64,000 nt of DNA, from positions 310,001 to 374,000 of the forward strand of contig DASP01000005.1 in NCBI GenBank assembly GCA_002503825.1, written 5' to 3'. This stretch comes from Methanoregulaceae archaeon UBA467. Its GTDB lineage: Archaea > Halobacteriota > Methanomicrobia > Methanomicrobiales > Methanospirillaceae. A program made the translations under genes and the position numbers. Under the pieces are notes generated by a model, which worked only from the letters and a program-made list of their open reading frames with translations, did no database searches and was not told the DNA's origin. Each line of letters starts with the position of its first letter. The stretch's first letter is position 1. Positions 42,051-50,583 of this stretch are shown piece after piece.

Positions 42051-45000
42051 TTACACAAACCTGATCACGCAACGTCCCCCGTCACCAGGGCGTATGATGA
42101 CATCGCTTGCCCGGGTCTCCCCGTCGAGTGTCATGGTCACTTCATGTATACCGATAGGAATATTCAGAAATGTCGCGGGAGTTTTCTCACCGCTCGAAAG
42201 ACCATCGATCAAAACTGCAGCCTCCTGCGGAATACTGTCCACGACCAGCGGTCCTGATCCATATGATTCAAGCATAAATTGTACTGGTGTCTTCACCTCC
42301 TCAGATCCGCTGACTGGAATTTCAACAATAAGCTCGCCCGGGATATATCCCGGAAGGGTAACTGTTACCCTGTGCGGCCCGGCAGAAAGATTTGGTATAC
42401 GCGCAGGGGTTAAAGTCCCGGTCTGCACTCCGTCGATAAAAATTTCCGCTCCGGTAGGATTCGATGTGACCGGGAGGATATAGAACCCGGGTTTTTCCGC
42501 AGGGATAATAATCGTGCTTTTTCCGGAATATGCAGGTGACGGGGAAACTGAGATGAATGCATCATCAACGAGTGCGGTGATATAGGAACCGGCACCGGTC
42601 GTCTCCACATCTGCCGGGGTCCGTCGTAAAGGATAGCAGCCATCCAGGGTAAAAGAGATGACATCACCGTTTTCAGAACGTACTTCTGTCTCCTTTCTGT
42701 CTTCAACACTGATGAGATCGATATAAACCGGCATCACAACTCCGGGATACACCCATACCCGCCGTGACCTGCTTTCACCGCTCCCTTCAGCTGAATTCAT
42801 CGACGCCCGTATCAGGTGACTCCCGGACCGGATCCCCATAATCACGAACGGCGGCTGGAGGCCGGGGTCCTTGTTGTCAATAGTAAGGCTGACCTCGGAC
42901 GGGTGTGTTACAATAGAAAGGCCCCCGTAACGGGGGAAGTTTACAGGAATGTCCTGTACCGGAATTTTCTCATTTTCAAAGGAATCCGCCCCTGCCGTGG
43001 AAGGTACTTCCGTTTCGGAAGGCCCGTACTCTGTCCGGCCAGGGATGGATACATTCTCATCAGGCCGGTCGGTCAGGGGTCGGGCAGGTGAATTATCGCC
43101 GGGTAAGATATCCGGGGGCGTGATATTTTCATATATAATCGGTGGGTCCCCGGTAATTACGAAAATGAAAGAGAAGAATGCATCGATAAACCGATCAAAG
43201 AGGCTGATTGGACGTTTTACCAGGATCTGTCCTTCAGGAACCGGTTCTGCATTGGTCGACCCGTTCGTTTTACTGCCTGGCATCTGATCCGGGGTCAGGG
43301 GAGCCTCCGCTTCAGGGGAAATTTCATGGGCGGAACCGGCACCGGTCTGGTTTACAGTCTGACCCTCCGCCATTTCACTCTCAATTGCGTAACTGAAGAG
43401 TGCAATCCTGTTTTCTCCAAAGGAATTGTCTTTTTCCGTCAGGAATGACTGTACAGATGTTCTGACCGCCAGTCCCGGATAAAGGGGTGAGCTGTTCATT
43501 CCCGCTTCAAAGATCTGACCGGGTTGCCTGTTATACTCCCCGCTCATGGTTTCTGCATTGACCCGGACAAGGTAGTGCGGTAATGAGCCCGTGAAATCCC
43601 CGCTCGAAATAACAACGAGGTGCGTATCGGATACATGAGTGGTGCTGAAAGCAGGGCTGAATTCAAAAACTGTTTCGCTTCCCTGCTCATCTTTCCCCTG
43701 TGTACCAGCTGTTGCATCAGCTCCCTCGAAGAGCCAGTATGCTGTGTTTTTATCCCCGTCGCCGGGAGACAAAACTACAAGGATCCCCCCCCTTACATCA
43801 CAGGACATTCTCCGTTCGTTTTTCAGCTGGAGGGTAAAGAGTGTTTCAGGCCCGGCATCATGACCGGAAAGGTTCCAGCAGGTTGTGGCGACAAGCCCCT
43901 GGCTCACGTTCACGGGAAGGTCCGTGTAGGTAACGACAGGATCCATCGTTACCCCGTTCAGAGAGAGAACAAATTCGGGTACAACTCCCCCGGGTTTCGC
44001 CGGGTTCATACTGCCTGATGAAAAGATACAGAGCCTGACCGGATTATCCCCCCCGGTGAAATGTACTGGCAGAGGTCCGAACGGGCGTTCCTCCAGCCCG
44101 TGAAGAGTACCGGAAAGCCCCGGAATGGCAGTCAGTACAACATCTCCTTTCGTGATGCCCGCCAGTGCCAGGCTCAGAGTCCCGGCGGCGGATTCCCCTG
44201 TCCCACCGGTTCCACCAGAGTCACTCGCGCCATTTGCACCCTGGGCCGGAGTGACGGGAATTTTTTCAAGGACAAAATCTGCTTCGGATACAAGATCATG
44301 ACGTACCTCGATCTCTTCTTCAGGAGGGGTTTCATATCCTTCAAGTTCCAGGCCTATCATGTAGGGTCCGGGATAGAGACCGGTAAGCGTGCAGGGGGTC
44401 AACTGCCCCGTCCCGGTATAATCAAGGAATACGCGTGCCCCTTCAGGGTCTGATACCACGCTGATCGAACCTGCGGGCTCCTCGGTGCTTGCGATTACGA
44501 GTTCGCTTACATACCGCACCGAGAGGCCTGTTGTCGTCGGGTAACGTTCGTTCCCGTTATAGTAATAGTACCAGTCCTCCCCGCCGGCACTCTCATGCCA
44601 GTCCCATACTCCCATCGCATGGATTCCCCACGGGTTCGTAGAGGTATCCGCGAGGAAGAGAAGACGCATTCCGTCCTGGTATAATGGGACATACCCGGGT
44701 TCGGCGTTATACCATGCAAGGATGACCGGTCCCTGCCGGGACGGGGGCTCATATATAGTCTCATACGCAAAATTGCGGGAAAACCCGTCGGTAGATTTCA
44801 CCGTGAGCGTATCTCCCGGGGACATCCCCCCTGCAAGTTCACACAGGTCCTTTATATCGGTCCCTTTTACCGCACCCATGTCCTTTTCCTGCACGTTCGT
44901 ATCCTCGGCAGGGTTCCATCGCTCGTCAGGGTCGTCAACGAAAACCGGACCCTGAAGATAGTAATGGGTGATCCCGTCACCCCGAACCGGCAGATTCTGC

Positions 45001-45158
45001 TCCATCCACTGGTAGGAGACGCTCGCTTCCGAAAGAACGGTATACCCGTCAGCTGCCAGTTTTACGACGTGAATTTCAGTTGTCGCGGCGAACACCGGGT
45101 GCCCGCCCGTGATGCAGATCAGGAGCATTCCGGCGAAAAAGATGAAGAAGGGTTTCAT
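42051..45158 (-). CDS. Exported SUOX-module protein with PEGA repeats and DUF3344-like region
   Basis: A 1035-residue secreted protein beginning MKPFFIFFAGMLLICITGG, a Sec signal cleaved near FAATTE. Residues about 28-226 form a type A SUOX-like module (THYYLQGPVF, EKDMGAVKGTDIKDLCELAG, TNPWGIHAMGVWDWHES). A PEGA domain follows at about 230-305 (SDPEGARVFLDYTGTGQLTP), then a DUF3344-like stretch (AYWLFEGADAT), a linker with a hydrophobic segment (FFSFIFVITG), and three PEGA-like repeats from about 750 to the end (TSNPTGAEIFIDG, DSIPQEAAVLIDG). GGAGGG eleven bases before the ATG at 45158 favours this start over 45176. PEGA domains are common in archaeal surface proteins. It is first in an operon with the metallophosphatase. 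Confidence 0.82.
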   Translation of the reverse strand: MKPFFIFFAGMLLICITGGHPVFAATTEIHVVKLAADGYTVLSEASVSYQWMEQNLPVRGDGITHYYLQGPVFVDDPDERWNPAEDTNVQEKDMGAVKGTDIKDLCELAGGMSPGDTLTVKSTDGFSRNFAYETIYEPPSRQGPVILAWYNAEPGYVPLYQDGMRLLFLADTSTNPWGIHAMGVWDWHESAGGEDWYYYYNGNERYPTTTGLSVRYVSELVIASTEEPAGSISVVSDPEGARVFLDYTGTGQLTPCTLTGLYPGPYMIGLELEGYETPPEEEIEVRHDLVSEADFVLEKIPVTPAQGANGASDSGGTGGTGESAAGTLSLALAGITKGDVVLTAIPGLSGTLHGLEERPFGPLPVHFTGGDNPVRLCIFSSGSMNPAKPGGVVPEFVLSLNGVTMDPVVTYTDLPVNVSQGLVATTCWNLSGHDAGPETLFTLQLKNERRMSCDVRGGILVVLSPGDGDKNTAYWLFEGADATAGTQGKDEQGSETVFEFSPAFSTTHVSDTHLVVISSGDFTGSLPHYLVRVNAETMSGEYNRQPGQIFEAGMNSSPLYPGLAVRTSVQSFLTEKDNSFGENRIALFSYAIESEMAEGQTVNQTGAGSAHEISPEAEAPLTPDQMPGSKTNGSTNAEPVPEGQILVKRPISLFDRFIDAFFSFIFVITGDPPIIYENITPPDILPGDNSPARPLTDRPDENVSIPGRTEYGPSETEVPSTAGADSFENEKIPVQDIPVNFPRYGGLSIVTHPSEVSLTIDNKDPGLQPPFVIMGIRSGSHLIRASMNSAEGSGESRSRRVWVYPGVVMPVYIDLISVEDRKETEVRSENGDVISFTLDGCYPLRRTPADVETTGAGSYITALVDDAFISVSPSPAYSGKSTIIIPAEKPGFYILPVTSNPTGAEIFIDGVQTGTLTPARIPNLSAGPHRVTVTLPGYIPGELIVEIPVSGSEEVKTPVQFMLESYGSGPLVVDSIPQEAAVLIDGLSSGEKTPATFLNIPIGIHEVTMTLDGETRASDVIIRPGDGGRCVIRFV

Positions 45159-45393
45159 CCCGGTGAATCCCTCCATTCATGAAGTATACCGCTTACAACC
45201 CCGGTCACAGGCAATGTTGCGGCTGGATCCTGATACACTCTTTGTACCCGATATGCGCGCCATTCTCCATTACTCAGGCACTGGTCCATCCGCTGCAGGT
45301 TTGCCCCCCGGGATTCAGGTATCGCTGCAGGGATTTTATCATTGATACACAGGCGACCGGATATATTTCGGGATAAAATCATACTCATTTTTC

Positions 45394-46392
45394 CTAATCC
45401 AGTGGCGCCGGCCATCCGGGTCGTCCCAGCCGGGACTGTTCATTCACATAGGTAATAAATTCCCTTGCAAGGTCCGGGTTTTTCGCATCAGTCGGGATGG
45501 TCATTGCATAGACTATTGTCCTGCCGATCCTCTCACGCCCGGTACTGCTGAACCGCTGGAACCCGAGCACTATCCGCACCCGCTCGTAATTGTTCTCATA
45601 TTCGTCCGACCCGAGGTTAACGGACGGCTCAAGGGGAACCCATAACAGGCCCATATCATCTGCGACACTCCTGTATTCGACCGCATAATCAATGCCGCCT
45701 GCTTCAAGAAGTGAGATGAGATAAATGCTCCCGTCCCTTACCGCGAGCTTCCCGCCAGACGGCCTCATGATTTCAGGGAGTTCAATGGTCGAATTCCGCC
45801 CGCTTACGGTCACATTCAGCATTGGGGAGAAATGATCCCCGATGATGGTCTCAAAGAGATCCGGCCGGTCATACTCCTCTTCTGCAAGCTGAAAAAGCAT
45901 CAGGGCCCGGTACCCGGCAGCATCGAGCATGGGGTTTGAGATCCCGACGCGGACATCGGGACGGGACAGGATATCAGGCCAGTTTTCAGGGGTGATCTCC
46001 GTTGAATAAAGACTTTTCCCGGTGTATGCCAGTACCATTTCGTTTCGTGCAAACGGGAGGTACCAGTCGGTATAGTTCTTTCCGGTCTCTTCATTCACCC
46101 GGTACATCAGGTCGGGAATAAGTGATTCATCAGCCACGGCGACGACATCGAACTGCCGGTGCAGGTCGGTGACCTGCCGTATGACCTGTATACTCCCGTG
46201 CCCTTCGATCTCTACATCTACGCCAGGATGTGAGGCCTCGAATTCCTTTTCAACTTCGCTGAATGAAGTGAGAAGGCTCCCTGCCGCGAGAACTTTTAAT
46301 TTTTGCGGCTCCTCCCCCGATTCTGTGCATCCGGCCGACAGTAACAGAAAAAAAAGAACCAGAACGACCGGGAGGATATTCCGGGCATTCAT
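45394..46392 (-). CDS. Tungstate/molybdate-binding lipoprotein, WtpA-like (orphan)
   Basis: A 332-residue solute-binding lipoprotein (LLLSAGCTES). LKVLAAGSLLTSFSEVEKEF, QFDVVAVADESLIPDLM, SNPMLDAAGYRALMLFQLAE and YAVEYRSVADDMGLL match archaeal WtpA/ModA proteins. The Asp in the NPMLDAAGYR loop and the Glu of EYRSVA align with the two carboxylates that complete octahedral tungstate binding in WtpA. The ATG overlaps the stop of the SUOX-fold lipoprotein gene (ATGA). No WtpB permease or WtpC ATPase lies in the window, so it acts with distant transporter genes or only as a surface binder. The spacer 45177-45393 downstream holds no gene. Confidence 0.88.
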   Translation of the reverse strand: MNARNILPVVLVLFFLLLSAGCTESGEEPQKLKVLAAGSLLTSFSEVEKEFEASHPGVDVEIEGHGSIQVIRQVTDLHRQFDVVAVADESLIPDLMYRVNEETGKNYTDWYLPFARNEMVLAYTGKSLYSTEITPENWPDILSRPDVRVGISNPMLDAAGYRALMLFQLAEEEYDRPDLFETIIGDHFSPMLNVTVSGRNSTIELPEIMRPSGGKLAVRDGSIYLISLLEAGGIDYAVEYRSVADDMGLLWVPLEPSVNLGSDEYENNYERVRIVLGFQRFSSTGRERIGRTIVYAMTIPTDAKNPDLAREFITYVNEQSRLGRPGWPAPLD

Positions 46393-46985
46393 GTTTTTTT
46401 GACCTCAATACGATCCACCCATTTGACCCATGCACTCCCTTCGGTGACAATGCCAGGTTCTTCAGAAATAATCGCAATCCTGGCAGGCCCTCCTTCATCA
46501 TAGGTGAGGGGTCTGCCGTCCTGCTCGTACATAAGGATAACACGAAGCGAAGGAGAGGGTATTTCCTTTAAATCTTCGTTAAAAGTCACGAATCCATTTC
46601 CTTCCACCTGGTCCGAATCAAACACCCACAGGTACCCGTCGGGTGCCGATACCCAGATGCGGTCACCCTGGTTCATTCCGCCTGCCAGGGCTGCAATTTC
46701 ACGCAGGTCAACGCCTTTACAGATATACGGGCCAAACCTGATACCGGTGGTGGAGACGCAGTAACCATGGCCGGTTACCGGTGGCATTTTCTGCAGGTCC
46801 TGCATCGATAAGACCACCTGATTTGTCCCGTTCACCGTCAGCCGCCAGTTTTGCATGGCAGGGTCTGCTACTGACGGAAGCGGATCATTCGTACCTGATA
46901 TGCATCCGGCAAAAAAAATTACTGCCGCAAGCAGGGTGCAAAGGGCCATAATCCACACGAATGATTTCTGCGTCACGATCGCCAC
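46389..46985 (-). CDS. SUOX-fold (molybdopterin-oxidoreductase-like) lipoprotein
   Basis: A 198-residue lipoprotein (IFFAGCISG) containing one complete SUOX-type domain: NWRLTVNGTNQVVLSMQDLQ at the start, GYCVSTTG, CKGVDLREIAALAGGM, VSAPDGYLWVF, RVILMYEQDGRPLTYDEGGP and the closing WVKWVDRIEV, exactly the order of PF00174-like domains. It probably sits on the outer face of the membrane. The Cys of GYC is in the region of the molybdenum ligand of sulfite oxidases, but the family also has cofactor-free members. It overlaps the next SUOX gene by 13 bases and wtpA by four. Confidence 0.83.
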   Translation of the reverse strand: MAIVTQKSFVWIMALCTLLAAVIFFAGCISGTNDPLPSVADPAMQNWRLTVNGTNQVVLSMQDLQKMPPVTGHGYCVSTTGIRFGPYICKGVDLREIAALAGGMNQGDRIWVSAPDGYLWVFDSDQVEGNGFVTFNEDLKEIPSPSLRVILMYEQDGRPLTYDEGGPARIAIISEEPGIVTEGSAWVKWVDRIEVKKT

Positions 46986-47869
46986 CTCCCGATAAAAATG
47001 GCCCCGGTTACAATGAGGACGGCTATACCTGCAGCATAATCGTTTAATGGAGCCGCTGTAGTCGGCGGAGCAGGATATGTCTCATCCATCTTTGATTCGA
47101 AGGACTTTGGCAGGAGATCGGACGAACCCTGGTATCCTCCCCTGTAAATCCTGACTTCATCGACCCATTTCACCGTATACCCGCCGGTTGACGGATAGAG
47201 GTTATCGAAGAGATGAATTGTCCCGGGAGGCATGACAGCCCGCATATCCTCGTTGCCAAAGACATGTTTTCCCTGAATATTGGTTGAATTATCGGCAAAA
47301 AAAACAAGGCGCATACCGACGTGATAGGAGGGGGGATACCCGGTACCCTGTCGCTCACCGACTGCCGATTCTTCTGCATTGTACCAGCAGACGGTGAGAT
47401 TCCCCTGCCGTGGAAGCGGGGTGTAGATATTTTCGTACGCGAACTCAACGTGATACCCGTCTCCGGATTTCACCATCACTTCATCCCCGGGCGCCATCCC
47501 CCCGGCCAGATCGCAGAGGTCCCTGACTGCCGTTCCTTTCACGGCACCCATATCCCTGAAATTTGTTGTCTCGTTTTTGTCCCACTGTGCTTCTTTATCA
47601 TCCACAAAGACCGGCCCCTGGTGATAATAATGGGTGATACCGTCACCCTGCACGGGAAGGTGTTCCTCCATCCACCGGACAGTCACGCTTTGCTCTTCCG
47701 GTAAGGTGTTGCCATCAGGACCATAGGTTACGATCTTTACGGTATCGGTGGGAACCCCGGCTACCGGAACGGAAATGATAATCAGTGATAATAAAGCTGC
47801 TATGACCAGGGTCGTGCATACAACAGGTCCAGATCCGTTTTTTCGATGACCTGAAAGCGGGGTTGTCAC
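46973..47869 (-). CDS. Membrane-anchored SUOX-module (type A) surface protein
   Basis: A 298-residue protein with an N-terminal signal (VCTTLVIAALLSLIIISVPV, about residues 18-37) and a C-terminal anchor (YAAGIAVLIVTGAIFIGRWRS). Between lies one type A module: GDGITHYYHQGPVF, RDMGAVKGTAVRDLCDLAGG, GDGYHVEFAYENIYTPLPRQ, GMRLVFFADNSTN and VKWVDEVRIYR. The final strand matches the SUOX end motif. It differs from its neighbours by an insertion before the PPSYHVGMR stretch. It overlaps the upstream gene by four bases (ATGA). Confidence 0.82.
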   Translation of the reverse strand: MTTPLSGHRKNGSGPVVCTTLVIAALLSLIIISVPVAGVPTDTVKIVTYGPDGNTLPEEQSVTVRWMEEHLPVQGDGITHYYHQGPVFVDDKEAQWDKNETTNFRDMGAVKGTAVRDLCDLAGGMAPGDEVMVKSGDGYHVEFAYENIYTPLPRQGNLTVCWYNAEESAVGERQGTGYPPSYHVGMRLVFFADNSTNIQGKHVFGNEDMRAVMPPGTIHLFDNLYPSTGGYTVKWVDEVRIYRGGYQGSSDLLPKSFESKMDETYPAPPTTAAPLNDYAAGIAVLIVTGAIFIGRWRS

Positions 47870-48690
47870 TCAGTTCTCCTCCAGTATAGTGAGAGGGCAA
47901 GAGGGAGGGCAAAAAGGAGCATGACCGGATCTAACGGGACTGACGTGCCCGAAGGCAGGCTTTCCGGATCCGCCTTTTGAACCGGACTTTTTATCGTTAT
48001 CTCTGCAACGTCCTGCACCGACAACCCGGTAGTGGTCGGGTAGTGTTCACTGCCCTGGACATAGAAGTAATAATCGGACGGATCAGCGGATTCATGCCAG
48101 TCCCGGTTTCCAAAAGCGTGTATGCCCCACGGGTTTACTGATGTGTCAGCAAAAAAGACGAGCCTCATTCCGGTCCTGTAATCGGGAACATAGCCTTCGT
48201 CTTCCCTGTACCATGTGATGACCATCGGTCCCTGTCTGGATGAGGGTTCATAGACATTCTGGTAGCCAAAGGTCTTTGAAAATCCGTCAGCCGCTCTGAG
48301 GGTAACAGTATCCCCGGGGACCATTCCTCCCGCGAGGTCACACAGATCTTTCAGATCCGTCCCTTTCACGGCACCCATATCCTTTTCAAGGACATTTTTA
48401 TCTTCTGCCGGGTTCCACCGGTCATCCTCATTCCCGACAAAAACAGGTCCCTGGTGATAATAATGTGTTACTCCGTTACCAAATACGGGCAGATTCGTCT
48501 CCATCCAGGTGTAATCAAGATCTTTTTCTGACAGGACCTTTCCCTGGTCGTCAATTTTCTCGATATGAAGAGAGGTGGTAGGAGCAGATACCCCTGACAC
48601 CAGTGCGAGTATCATCGTACTGGCAATAATTATGACCCTTAAACGGTTCAGATTTTTTTGTGAAGCAGGGGATTTGTATCCTTGTTCCAT
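47866..48690 (-). CDS. Membrane-anchored SUOX-module (type A) surface protein, first gene of the wtpA operon
   Basis: A 274-residue protein with a signal segment (LRVIIIASTMILALVSGVSA, about residues 17-36), one type A module (THYYHQGPVFVGNEDDRWNP, KDMGAVKGTDLKDLCDLAGG, FGYQNVYEPSSRQGP, FFADTSVNPWGIHAFG) and a C-terminal hydrophobic tail ending LALSLYWRRTE, a cell-surface anchor. The module is close in sequence to those of the 1035- and 1487-residue proteins. GGAGGAGAG just before the ATG is a strong ribosome site. It leads four overlapping genes ending with wtpA. Confidence 0.84.
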   Translation of the reverse strand: MEQGYKSPASQKNLNRLRVIIIASTMILALVSGVSAPTTSLHIEKIDDQGKVLSEKDLDYTWMETNLPVFGNGVTHYYHQGPVFVGNEDDRWNPAEDKNVLEKDMGAVKGTDLKDLCDLAGGMVPGDTVTLRAADGFSKTFGYQNVYEPSSRQGPMVITWYREDEGYVPDYRTGMRLVFFADTSVNPWGIHAFGNRDWHESADPSDYYFYVQGSEHYPTTTGLSVQDVAEITIKSPVQKADPESLPSGTSVPLDPVMLLFALPLALSLYWRRTE

Positions 48691-48750
48691 CTCTCCTCCG
48701 GGTTTTCCGTCGTCGTATCATTCATCGAATAGTCGTATGAATGTGTATAC

Positions 48751-48766
48751 ATAACTTATAAGTTAT
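48751..48766 (-). promoter_or_regulatory. 16-base perfect palindrome over the TATA box of the SUOX-wtpA operon
   Basis: ATAACTTATAAGTTAT is its own complement over 16 bases and includes CTTATAAG, a TATA-like box. It lies about 68 bases before the ATG at 48690, giving a leader of some 40 bases. A dimeric regulator bound here would compete with TBP. The surrounding 48720-48840 is very AT-rich, and 48767-48988 shows no gene. Confidence 0.5.
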
Positions 48767-48988
48767 TAAATTGTTTTTTTTGTTAATCAAATATACTGAA
48801 TTTAGTTTAGTTAAGATAAAAAATAATAAAATTACATTGTAAAAAGTATGGTGCTGCAGAACCCGGGCCTGATTCACCGGAAGGCCCATCCGTTACCCCG
48901 GATATGGGCAGAAGGAAAAAATTCCACGCATTTCTTCACATGTTCACGAGTGAGGGGTCATTTCCCGGCGACGGAAACCCGCATCATT

Positions 48989-49909
48989 CTACAGGACAAT
49001 ATCATACACTGCGTGCCACCGCCCGGGCGAATATGACCTGACATAGTGCTCCTTCACCGCTGTGACGCCAGGGAGGTCCCTGATCCGCGGCAGCAGTTCG
49101 CCCTCGCCCGACTGCAGTGCATAACAGTGGATGGTCCCGCCCGCCCTGCACAGCGATGCTGCACCGGGTAAGAACTTCCATGCTCCTGTTGGGAAGTTCA
49201 TGATGATCCGGTCAAATTTCCAGTGGAGAAGCCGCCCGAGACGGCCTGCATCGGAAAGGACGGGAAGGACATTTTTCACCCGGTTCAGGGCAAGGTTCTC
49301 GATCATCAGTTCCACCGCCCCGGAATTGATATCGGCGGCAACGACCATGCCAGCCTTTTTTGCGACCGTGATGGCGAACGGTCCGACCCCGGCGAACATG
49401 TCGAGGACCGCCTCACCCTCCTGAACCTGGTCAAAAATCCTCTGCCGTTCGGTCGACAACCGTGCTGAAAAATACGCAGCAGAGAGATCTATGATGAAAC
49501 GGTGGCCGTATTCGGTATATACGGTCCGGGTCTCAGGGGTCCCGGCGAGGACTTCGAACCGGCGGGTCCGGAACTCCCCCTCGACATCACTGACAGGGAA
49601 GAGGACGGTATGAAGAGAGGGCCGCGAATGGAGCAGCAGTTCTGCCGCCGGAACATCCTTCTCCTGCATGACGGCAATACCGCCGATGAGTTCGTGGCGT
49701 GGGAGATCCTCGCGCCCTGGCTGTGCCCCGAAGGTCTCCATCGCAGCATCACCCCTCTTTCCGGTGACCGGAAAGATGATGCAGTCACCATCCCTGCGGG
49801 GTTTGAGTGCCCTGTCAAGGACTCCCTCTTTGAGGAGCGTTCTCCTGGTCTCCTCTGCATCTTTACTCGCCACCCGGATTCCCCACTGGCTCACATTCTC
49901 CTGTTCCAT
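48989..49909 (-). CDS. trm5: tRNA (guanine37-N1)-methyltransferase, Trm5 family
   Basis: A 306-residue AdoMet-dependent methylase that makes m1G37 next to the anticodon. The class I methylase motif is VLDMFAGVGPFAITVAKK near residues 167-184, with AADINSGAVELM and the MNFPTGAWKFL motif (NPPY-like, written NLP in many Trm5). The N-terminal part holds the conserved RRFEVLAGTPETRTVYTEYG and FSARLSTERQRI. TYW2/Taw2 is the related alternative. It is preceded upstream by the DUF5518 gene on the same strand. Confidence 0.88.
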   Translation of the reverse strand: MEQENVSQWGIRVASKDAEETRRTLLKEGVLDRALKPRRDGDCIIFPVTGKRGDAAMETFGAQPGREDLPRHELIGGIAVMQEKDVPAAELLLHSRPSLHTVLFPVSDVEGEFRTRRFEVLAGTPETRTVYTEYGHRFIIDLSAAYFSARLSTERQRIFDQVQEGEAVLDMFAGVGPFAITVAKKAGMVVAADINSGAVELMIENLALNRVKNVLPVLSDAGRLGRLLHWKFDRIIMNFPTGAWKFLPGAASLCRAGGTIHCYALQSGEGELLPRIRDLPGVTAVKEHYVRSYSPGRWHAVYDIVL

Positions 49910-50023
49910 CAGACCGTCTCCACCCGGATTGTGCTATTGAATCTCGTCCCTGAGAAAAAATCTGTTTCTGTCACTCGTCTTCTCCGGGAACCGGGGAGCG
50001 GTCTTACACGGATCGAAATATCT

Positions 50024-50425
50024 TCAATCTCCAGACACTGCCCTTTTCGCCACTATCCCGAGTCCGCCACCGATTGAGGCAATAACAACAGCTGCGGCGG
50101 TCAATACCAGAGCAACAGGGATTGCCATGCCTGCCATTTCATCCACGGTTCCAGACCACAAAGAACCGATCAGGGCACTGATCAGGACCCATGCGAAAAT
50201 CGCATCAAGGACTGCACTCCCTATGACCCCGCTCCAGAAACCCGATTTTATACCGTTTAATACGTTCCCTGATGAAAATATCCCGGCGATGAACCCTCCT
50301 GCCAGGAAAAACAGAACCGTGTAAAAAGAATCGTATATCATAAAATAATCAACAAACGGACCGGCTGAAATGAAACAGGCACCGATAAGAATCCCGATCC
50401 ATTTATTTCTGCGTTCGGTTTCCAT
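50024..50425 (-). CDS. DUF5518-type membrane protein, paralogue 1
   Basis: A 133-residue protein with four hydrophobic segments (about 9-30, 35-52, 62-88 and 99-122). It starts METERRNKWIGILIGAC, identical for 17 residues to the paralogue at 50584-50982; FLAGGFIAGIF and a final GIVAKR are also shared. The family is a methanogen/haloarchaeal membrane protein of unknown role. The two genes arose by tandem duplication and have since diverged in the middle. Confidence 0.75.
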   Translation of the reverse strand: METERRNKWIGILIGACFISAGPFVDYFMIYDSFYTVLFFLAGGFIAGIFSSGNVLNGIKSGFWSGVIGSAVLDAIFAWVLISALIGSLWSGTVDEMAGMAIPVALVLTAAAVVIASIGGGLGIVAKRAVSGD

Positions 50426-50513
50426 GGTATCAGAAATGTGATGTACGTGCTACAAAACCCGAATGGGCGGATTTCGAATGATAGAATTTGTACCGGGTAA
50501 ACATATTAAATGA

Positions 50514-50550
50514 TTTGAATCCGCACCAGTATGACCCTCATGGACGAATG
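50514..50550 (+). repeat. Duplicated remnant of the hmgA start region
   Basis: ATCCGCACCAGTATGACCCT at about 50520 and the following CATGGACGAATGCTTCG resemble the sequence ATCCGCACCAATATGTTCTC and CATGGACAAGTACCTCG at the hmgA start (about 51250-51287). The similarity fades afterwards. It probably marks the end of a tandem duplication that also copied the DUF5518 gene. Confidence 0.5.
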
Positions 50551-50583
50551 CTTCGCTCATTTCTTTCTTATCCAGGGTTTTTT

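Noticed and set aside
36162..48690. Catalytic molybdoenzyme operon (true sulfite oxidase-like enzyme with partners)
   Set aside because: No twin-arginine signal, no haem or membrane partner and no cofactor-synthesis gene nearby; only the fold pattern is supported.
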